Assembly: GCF_000686845.1 (NCBI RefSeq) | Contig: NZ_JMLS01000012.1 | Span: forward strand, 62,001-126,000 | Direction of reading: 5' to 3' | From: Paenibacillus sp. UNC451MF | GTDB lineage: Bacteria > Bacillota > Bacilli > Paenibacillales > NBRC-103111 | Length of the DNA stretch: 64,000 bases | In this document: piece after piece, positions 59,217 through 64,000 of the stretch | Layout of the letters: the number at the start of each line of letters is the position of its first letter | Numbering within the stretch: the stretch's first letter is position 1 | Position numbers and translations under genes: made by a program | Notes under the pieces: generated by a model | The model's database searches: none | What the model was told of the DNA's origin: nothing | The model's input: the letters and a program-made list of their open reading frames with translations, nothing else

Positions 59217-60536
59217 TTGAAAAAGCACAGTGCCATTGTATTGAGCGGTATGATCGTCACAGTATCTGCTTTGAGCGGATGCGGCAGCCCAAAGGCGGAT
59301 GATACATCACAAGGAAAAGCGCAGAGCATTACATTGAAATATTATAACTACGATGCAGATACAGATGCCCCAGCCACGAAAAAATTGATCGAAGACTACC
59401 AAAGCAAAAATCCGAATGTAAAAATCGAGTCAATCACTCTTGTTCCGGGCAACTCCGTAGAGACATTGAAAAAGCTGGATGTTACGATGTCCTCCGGCGA
59501 ACAGGTAGATATCGTAAGATTTCCGAGCATTGAGGAAACAATGTCCAGAGCGGCACAAGGCGTTCTAGCTCCACTGGACGATTTTTATGCCAAGGATAAC
59601 GTAAAGCCTGAAGAGGAATATTATGTGAATCCGAAGTATAAAGGAAAATATTACGCAACCATGCATACTTCCAGCAATTGGTTCGTGCTATTGAATGAGG
59701 ATGCATTGAAGGAAGCGAATCTTCCCGTGCCAAGCTTTGACTGGACTTGGGATGATTATCGTGAATATGCGAAGAAGCTGACCAAAGGAGATCGTTACGG
59801 TACCTACTTCCACAACTGGGGCGAGTACGTGAATCCGATTGCGTATACCGACAAGAAAAACCCTTATGTGACGGAGGATTTAAAACCGCTCTTTAACGAT
59901 GCCTCATTCAAATATTTCTTTGATCTTCGCCGCGCGATGGAGAAGGAGGACAAATCGGCTAAGACGTTGGCGGATGTTATTGGGGCCAAGCTGAACTATC
60001 GAAACGAGTTCTTCACCGGTAAAGCCGCCATGATGATGAGTGCGACGTTCATTCTACCTGATGTAGGCAATGTGGAGAAATATCCGCATACGTTCAAGAC
60101 AGTGTTCGCTCCGTTGCCGCGTTCCTCCAAAAATGTTGAACCTGGATTGACGAACATTGGAGGAAGCTATGTGGGTATTGCTAACAGTTCTAAATATAAA
60201 GAAGAGGCGTACAAGTTTGTGCGTTACATGACCACAGAGCAGGATGCCAGACTCGAATTGTCCGGTTGGAAGAAAGGCGACTCCAAAGCATTGATCGAGG
60301 AATTGTACGGCAGCAGCAAAAGTCTGGCTGATATGACTACGCTTAACTCAGTACTGACCGATAAGCGCGTTAAAACGGCGGTGTCCAGTGACATTGCAGT
60401 AGCTTATGGAGCTCAGCTGAAGAAAGTGATGGAAGACGGCTTTAGCAAATATTTGCTCGATAATGTATCGGCGGAGGAAGCACAGAAGTGGATGGTCGAG
60501 CAAGCGGATAAAATCATCAAGCAAAACACTAAATAA
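59217..60536 (+). CDS. Extracellular solute-binding lipoprotein of the second importer
   Basis: 439 residues. Lipobox LSGC in MIVTVSALSGCGSPKADD. Family 1 sugar-binding features: ATKKLIEDYQSKNPNVKIE, DFDWTWDDYREYAKKLT-like segment (PSFDWTWDDYREYAKK), YRNEFFTGKAAMMMSATFIL, and the C-terminal QAD-type helix. TTG start after AGGGGG. Follows the two permeases and has its own promoter site. Ligand unknown; not in the paralogue group of 24563, 34239 and 47784. Confidence 0.88.
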   Translation: MKKHSAIVLSGMIVTVSALSGCGSPKADDTSQGKAQSITLKYYNYDADTDAPATKKLIEDYQSKNPNVKIESITLVPGNSVETLKKLDVTMSSGEQVDIVRFPSIEETMSRAAQGVLAPLDDFYAKDNVKPEEEYYVNPKYKGKYYATMHTSSNWFVLLNEDALKEANLPVPSFDWTWDDYREYAKKLTKGDRYGTYFHNWGEYVNPIAYTDKKNPYVTEDLKPLFNDASFKYFFDLRRAMEKEDKSAKTLADVIGAKLNYRNEFFTGKAAMMMSATFILPDVGNVEKYPHTFKTVFAPLPRSSKNVEPGLTNIGGSYVGIANSSKYKEEAYKFVRYMTTEQDARLELSGWKKGDSKALIEELYGSSKSLADMTTLNSVLTDKRVKTAVSSDIAVAYGAQLKKVMEDGFSKYLLDNVSAEEAQKWMVEQADKIIKQNTK

Positions 60537-60549
60537 ACCGGATCAAACA

Positions 60550-60575
60550 ATAGGGCGCCCGCAACGGCGTCCTAT
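60550..60575 (+). terminator. Hairpin between binding protein and sensor kinase genes
   Basis: Ten-pair stem ATAGGGCGCC / GGCGTCCTAT, without a T run. Probably lowers, but does not end, transcription into the kinase gene. Confidence 0.35.
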
Positions 60576-60663
60576 ATCCAATTTATTAAAGGATGAGATG
60601 GGATACTACAGCGGAATATGCTAGGATATGAACTGTGCAATCAAGGTCAGGAGGAGGATCAAC

Positions 60664-62418
60664 ATGAGCAACATTTTTCATTTTACCTTTTATCGTCGAA
60701 TTCAGATTTCATTTCTCCTGCTGATTCTGCTGCCAACCGTGGCTGTATCTTATATCAGCTATTCGGTAACGCAAAACAATGTGAAGGAAAAAATTCGTTT
60801 AAGTAATGAATCGGTTATCGCAGTGATGGCGAAGGACATTACGAAAATGATCGACGATTTGACCTACTCCTCCAATTTCTTTGTACAGGATACGAACGTC
60901 CGCAAGGAGCTCCGCAGCTTTGCCGATACCAAACGAATCGGTAATTATTCGGATCTGACCACCTACCAGCAGATCAAGGATTTTTTTAGCTTGACAGTCG
61001 CTAAGACGATGAATACGGACATTCTCATGTTTCTTGTAAATAACGAAGGGTTCATTGTTCAGTCTAGCGAAAGCTTGAGTGTGTCCCCGGAGCAGATTCA
61101 GCAGCATTGGGAGAAGGTCAAAGATCGTGTAGACCCAGATCAACGCAATTTGCTTCAATGGCTTGGAACGGTTGCGGTCACATCTAACGGAGAGCAAAGC
61201 AACTACTATGTTTCGAGAGTGCTTCGCGATCCTGCGGACAACCGGCTGTTGGGTATTTTGTACATTGCTATTCCAAGCCAATATTTCGATAAATTGTTCC
61301 AGCAGCTTCAGTCCGGGAACATGGTTCTTTATGACGCCAACGGTGTCCGAATAGCCGGAGATTCTAACGTAGCCTATTCTGCGGCGGAAGCTCCCTTGGA
61401 AAATGTACGCAACGAAGTCATGATTGAGAAGGCTGGCTGGAAGCTCGTCTATGAAACGCCTAAGAAGGAAGTCACAGGAGAAATATCCAGGACGTTTTAT
61501 ATAGCGCTTTTCCTCGTAGTCCCGTTCTTTATAATATTTTTCTTGATATCGATTGTTATGGCTAAAAGATTACATCGGCCGATTCGCCAGTTGGAGCTCG
61601 GCGTGAAGTTGTTCGGTGAGGGGAACCGTAAAATTCGATTTCAAGCGGAAGGCAAGGATGAAATAGCCGATCTTGGAAAAACGTTGAACACGATGCTGGA
61701 TCAAATCAACCAGTTGATTATAGATATCGAACAGGAACAGGAGCAGAAGCGGGAGATGGAGCTTCAGGCCCTTTTCTCGCAGATACGACCCCATTTCTTG
61801 CTCAATACACTTAATTCCATCAAATGCAATTTGGTACTACACAACGATGAACTCCATAGCAGCAAGATCGATTCGTTAATGAGTTTACTGAGAGCCTACA
61901 TGAAATTTAGTGAGCCTTCTACCTTGCAGAGCGAGTGCAAGCTGCTTGCGTCTTACGTGGACATTATGCAGATGAGAAACGATATTCAATTGGAGTTCGA
62001 AGTGCATTTGGAGAAGGACACGGAGGGCATAGATATACCAAAGCTTCTGCTGCAGCCTATCGTAGAGAACGCATTTGTTCATGGCTTTGCAGAAGAAGTG
62101 GATAGGCCGCGAATTGAAATACGCTCTAAGTTAACTGATGGAGAGCTGCAGATCCGCATTGAAGATAATGGAGCAGGTTCGGAGGAGCAGCGATTGAAGG
62201 AAATGAACGAATGGCTGCAGCATCCGGATGCGGAGACTCACAGCTCTTATAAAAGGGTTGGACTTATGAACGTACTCCAACGGTTGCAAATGACTTACGG
62301 CCCTGGTGCCTCGATGCATTTAACCAGAAACGAGGCTGGAGGGGTTGCCGTACTGCTGAGAATACCTCTAAAACCGGAAGAAGCGGAGCACAGCAAAGAG
62401 GGGGATGCGAATGCTTAA
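60664..62418 (+). CDS. YesM-type sensor histidine kinase
   Basis: 584 residues. Membrane segment 1 (about 10-32), extracytoplasmic sensor of about 250 residues, membrane segment 2 (about 282-304), HAMP (RLHRPIRQLELGVKLFGEG), His_kinase domain with H377 in QIRPHFLLNTLNS, then HATPase (LLLQPIVENAFVHGF N-box and RIEDNGAGS G1 box). The family usually has NPHFLYN; here RPHFLLN keeps the His. ATG 60664 follows GGAGGAGGATC; an earlier in-frame ATG lies before that site. Partner of the overlapping response regulator; probably senses the ligand of the preceding importer. Confidence 0.92.
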   Translation: MSNIFHFTFYRRIQISFLLLILLPTVAVSYISYSVTQNNVKEKIRLSNESVIAVMAKDITKMIDDLTYSSNFFVQDTNVRKELRSFADTKRIGNYSDLTTYQQIKDFFSLTVAKTMNTDILMFLVNNEGFIVQSSESLSVSPEQIQQHWEKVKDRVDPDQRNLLQWLGTVAVTSNGEQSNYYVSRVLRDPADNRLLGILYIAIPSQYFDKLFQQLQSGNMVLYDANGVRIAGDSNVAYSAAEAPLENVRNEVMIEKAGWKLVYETPKKEVTGEISRTFYIALFLVVPFFIIFFLISIVMAKRLHRPIRQLELGVKLFGEGNRKIRFQAEGKDEIADLGKTLNTMLDQINQLIIDIEQEQEQKREMELQALFSQIRPHFLLNTLNSIKCNLVLHNDELHSSKIDSLMSLLRAYMKFSEPSTLQSECKLLASYVDIMQMRNDIQLEFEVHLEKDTEGIDIPKLLLQPIVENAFVHGFAEEVDRPRIEIRSKLTDGELQIRIEDNGAGSEEQRLKEMNEWLQHPDAETHSSYKRVGLMNVLQRLQMTYGPGASMHLTRNEAGGVAVLLRIPLKPEEAEHSKEGDANA

Positions 62419-63979
62419 AGTGATGCTAGTGGATGATGACGTGCCGATGATCAAATATTTAGTAAAGTTGATCCATTGGAAGGAACAGGGGCTGGAAGTC
62501 ACTGCGACGGCCCATTCGGGGAAAAAAGCGCTCCAGCTATTCCGGGAGACGAATCCTGATATTGTTATTACCGATATAGGGATGCCGCAGATGGACGGCT
62601 TGGAGCTGGCTGGAGAGCTAAAGAGGATCAAGCCGGAAATCCGAATTTTGTTTCTAACATGCCATGAGGAGTTCCACTATGCCAGAAAAGCGGTACAGCT
62701 GGATGCAGACGACTATTTGATTAAGGACGAGCTGTCCCGTGAGCAGCTGGAAGCCAGTTTAAAGAAAGCCGCCCAAGAGGTGAAGGATCAGCAGACCCAG
62801 CTTGGAGAATGGACGTACAAGCAAGATTTGATGAAGAATAAGGATGTGCTGAAGGAACGTTTTTTTGCGCAAATGCTATCCGGCTCCTCCCCTGAGGAGA
62901 TGCTAAGCTTCGGCAAAAGGCTTGGCTTCGAATGGAACCATTCCCATTTTATCGTTGCTATCGGATATTTGAATTATGCATCATTTCCCAAGCAATATCG
63001 CTATGAGGATGTTCCTGTGCTGTTATACGCGATCAGCAATATAGCTGAAGAGCTGTCAGCCGATACGAATCTGGTCACAACACTAACGGATACGGAAGCT
63101 TATTTTGTCTGCGTCGCCAACTACCAGCCGAATTTAAGCTTGAATACGGTAGAGCAATTTCAACAGCTGCTTTCTGCACTCCGGACCAAAATTAAGGAGT
63201 ACTTGAAGGTCGATGCATCTATCTTTTACGGTCAGCCCTTTAAAGGGATTGAGGGCATCAAGCAGCAATATAAGCAGTTAAAGCAAACTGATCGCTCCGC
63301 TTACTATGAGGATTTGACGTTTGGACCGATGCCTGCTCTAGGAAACAAAATGTGGTCAGTAGATGTGACAGGTGTGCTAGGGGAGGAATGGAGCCGGATC
63401 GTGCGGTCATTCAAGGATAAGGACGAGCAGCAGACGAATCAAGCGCTTAGTGAGATGAAGCAGAAGGCATACAGACATCAACTGGACCCCGGTGAATTCA
63501 TGGCCAAATGTTCGCAGTGGATCAGGGTGCTGGAGCTTGAAAGCAATGAGCATAGTGATGAAAGTTTCCACGATTGCATGGTGAGATGCAGACGATTGGA
63601 TCAATCGATGCTGCTGATGGAGAAGAAGATTAAACAATTGATGAGTGCTAACCCTGACCCTGGATTCGAGAGAAAACCGAAGCTGCAGCAGATTGACCAA
63701 TTTATTGCGGAGCATCTGTCGGAAAATATTTCACTTGTGGATATCGCCGACTATTTATTTCTAAACCCAAGCTACTTATCCAGGTATTTCAAACAGGAAA
63801 CCGGCATGAATTTCACCGATTACGTTCACCGACACAAGATGAAAATCGCCTGTCACATGCTTAAGAGCAAGCAGGACAATATCGAACGGATTGCTTTTAA
63901 GCTCGGCTATATGGAGAGGACGTATTTTTCGAAAATTTTTAAAAAGTACGTCGGGGTTAGTCCGAAGGATTATAGATAA
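62411..63979 (+). CDS. YesN-type response regulator with AraC DNA-binding domain
   Basis: 522 residues. Receiver domain: VMLVDDDVPMI (acid pocket), phospho-acceptor D55 in VITDIGMPQMDG, Thr in LFLTCHEEF and Lys in YLIKDE. A middle region of about 250 residues follows, then two AraC helix-turn-helices (LVDIADYLFLNPSYLSRYFKQ and IERIAFKLGYMERTYFSKIFK). Overlaps the kinase by 8 bases. ATG 62411 has better spacing from AGAGGGGG than ATG 62405. It ends 21 bases before the window edge, so downstream partners are out of view. Confidence 0.92.
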   Translation: MLKVMLVDDDVPMIKYLVKLIHWKEQGLEVTATAHSGKKALQLFRETNPDIVITDIGMPQMDGLELAGELKRIKPEIRILFLTCHEEFHYARKAVQLDADDYLIKDELSREQLEASLKKAAQEVKDQQTQLGEWTYKQDLMKNKDVLKERFFAQMLSGSSPEEMLSFGKRLGFEWNHSHFIVAIGYLNYASFPKQYRYEDVPVLLYAISNIAEELSADTNLVTTLTDTEAYFVCVANYQPNLSLNTVEQFQQLLSALRTKIKEYLKVDASIFYGQPFKGIEGIKQQYKQLKQTDRSAYYEDLTFGPMPALGNKMWSVDVTGVLGEEWSRIVRSFKDKDEQQTNQALSEMKQKAYRHQLDPGEFMAKCSQWIRVLELESNEHSDESFHDCMVRCRRLDQSMLLMEKKIKQLMSANPDPGFERKPKLQQIDQFIAEHLSENISLVDIADYLFLNPSYLSRYFKQETGMNFTDYVHRHKMKIACHMLKSKQDNIERIAFKLGYMERTYFSKIFKKYVGVSPKDYR

Positions 63980-64000
63980 GTGATTCCGTTAGTGATGAAT

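Noticed and set aside
1-64000. CRISPR arrays, tRNA, rRNA, transposases or phage genes
   Set aside because: Looked for on both strands; no repeat-spacer series, cloverleaf, rRNA stretch or transposase-like frame was recognised.

Overview
The window reads as chromosome of a Paenibacillus-like member of the Bacillales. The signs are strong AGGAGG ribosome binding sites with frequent TTG and GTG starts, T-box leaders, sigma-A promoters, CcpA, TnrA/GlnR and BirA type operators, many sugar ABC importers with lipoprotein binding proteins but no ATPase of their own, and AraC/YesN and YesM type membrane regulators. No rRNA, tRNA, CRISPR array, prophage or complete insertion sequence was seen.

Layout. 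1-4.9 kb: a PhyH-type dioxygenase with HEAT repeats, a secreted beta-helix protein and a nitroreductase. 5-9.8 kb: a Tat-type metallophosphoesterase and a ugpAEB-like glycerophosphate importer behind an elaborate leader. 9.8-12.4 kb: an M48 membrane protease, and an HxlR regulator divergent from an SDR. 12.4-15.4 kb: two tandem T-boxes in front of ilvB-ilvN. 15.4-19.6 kb: an AraC regulator with a broken LysE-type exporter, a DUF59 Fe-S factor, a secreted stalk-domain protein and a DUF2500 protein. 19.6-29.8 kb: a catabolic locus for an acidic, probably esterified polysaccharide (DUF2264, alpha/beta hydrolase, GntR-SBP fusion regulator, binding protein, SGNH esterase, SDR, heparinase II/III-like lyase). 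30-31.1 kb: a short membrane ORF overlapping a yidC gene, with MifM-like architecture. 31-37 kb: a stress-type SDR, DUF2167 and a membrane protein, a frameshifted binding protein, an alpha-L-fucosidase. 37-43 kb: aroC, then nirB-nirD-nirC-cobA for nitrite assimilation behind two TnrA/GlnR boxes. 43-46.7 kb: a biotin ECF importer (EcfA, a natural EcfA-EcfT fusion, and BioY) with a BirA operator in the divergent region. 46.7-49.1 kb: a DeoR regulator divergent from another orphan binding protein. 49.2-50.6 kb: a membrane protein under a TetR-type double operator, and a GNAT. 50.8-64 kb: an AraC membrane regulator with an LplB/LplC/LplA-type importer, then a second sugar importer followed by its YesM/YesN two-component pair.

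The strongest items for a second look are: (1) the yidC upstream ORF, whose tryptophan-basic-acidic segment ends 5 bases before a 12-bp stem that buries the yidC ribosome binding site; (2) a TGCA-centred site placed exactly 48 bases before the -10 box of five different promoters (dioxygenase, fucosidase, both importer operons and a binding protein), which looks like one activator regulon; (3) the ugp leader with a terminator and a competing helix; (4) the EcfA-EcfT fusion under BirA; and (5) the GntR-SBP regulator with its lyase locus.
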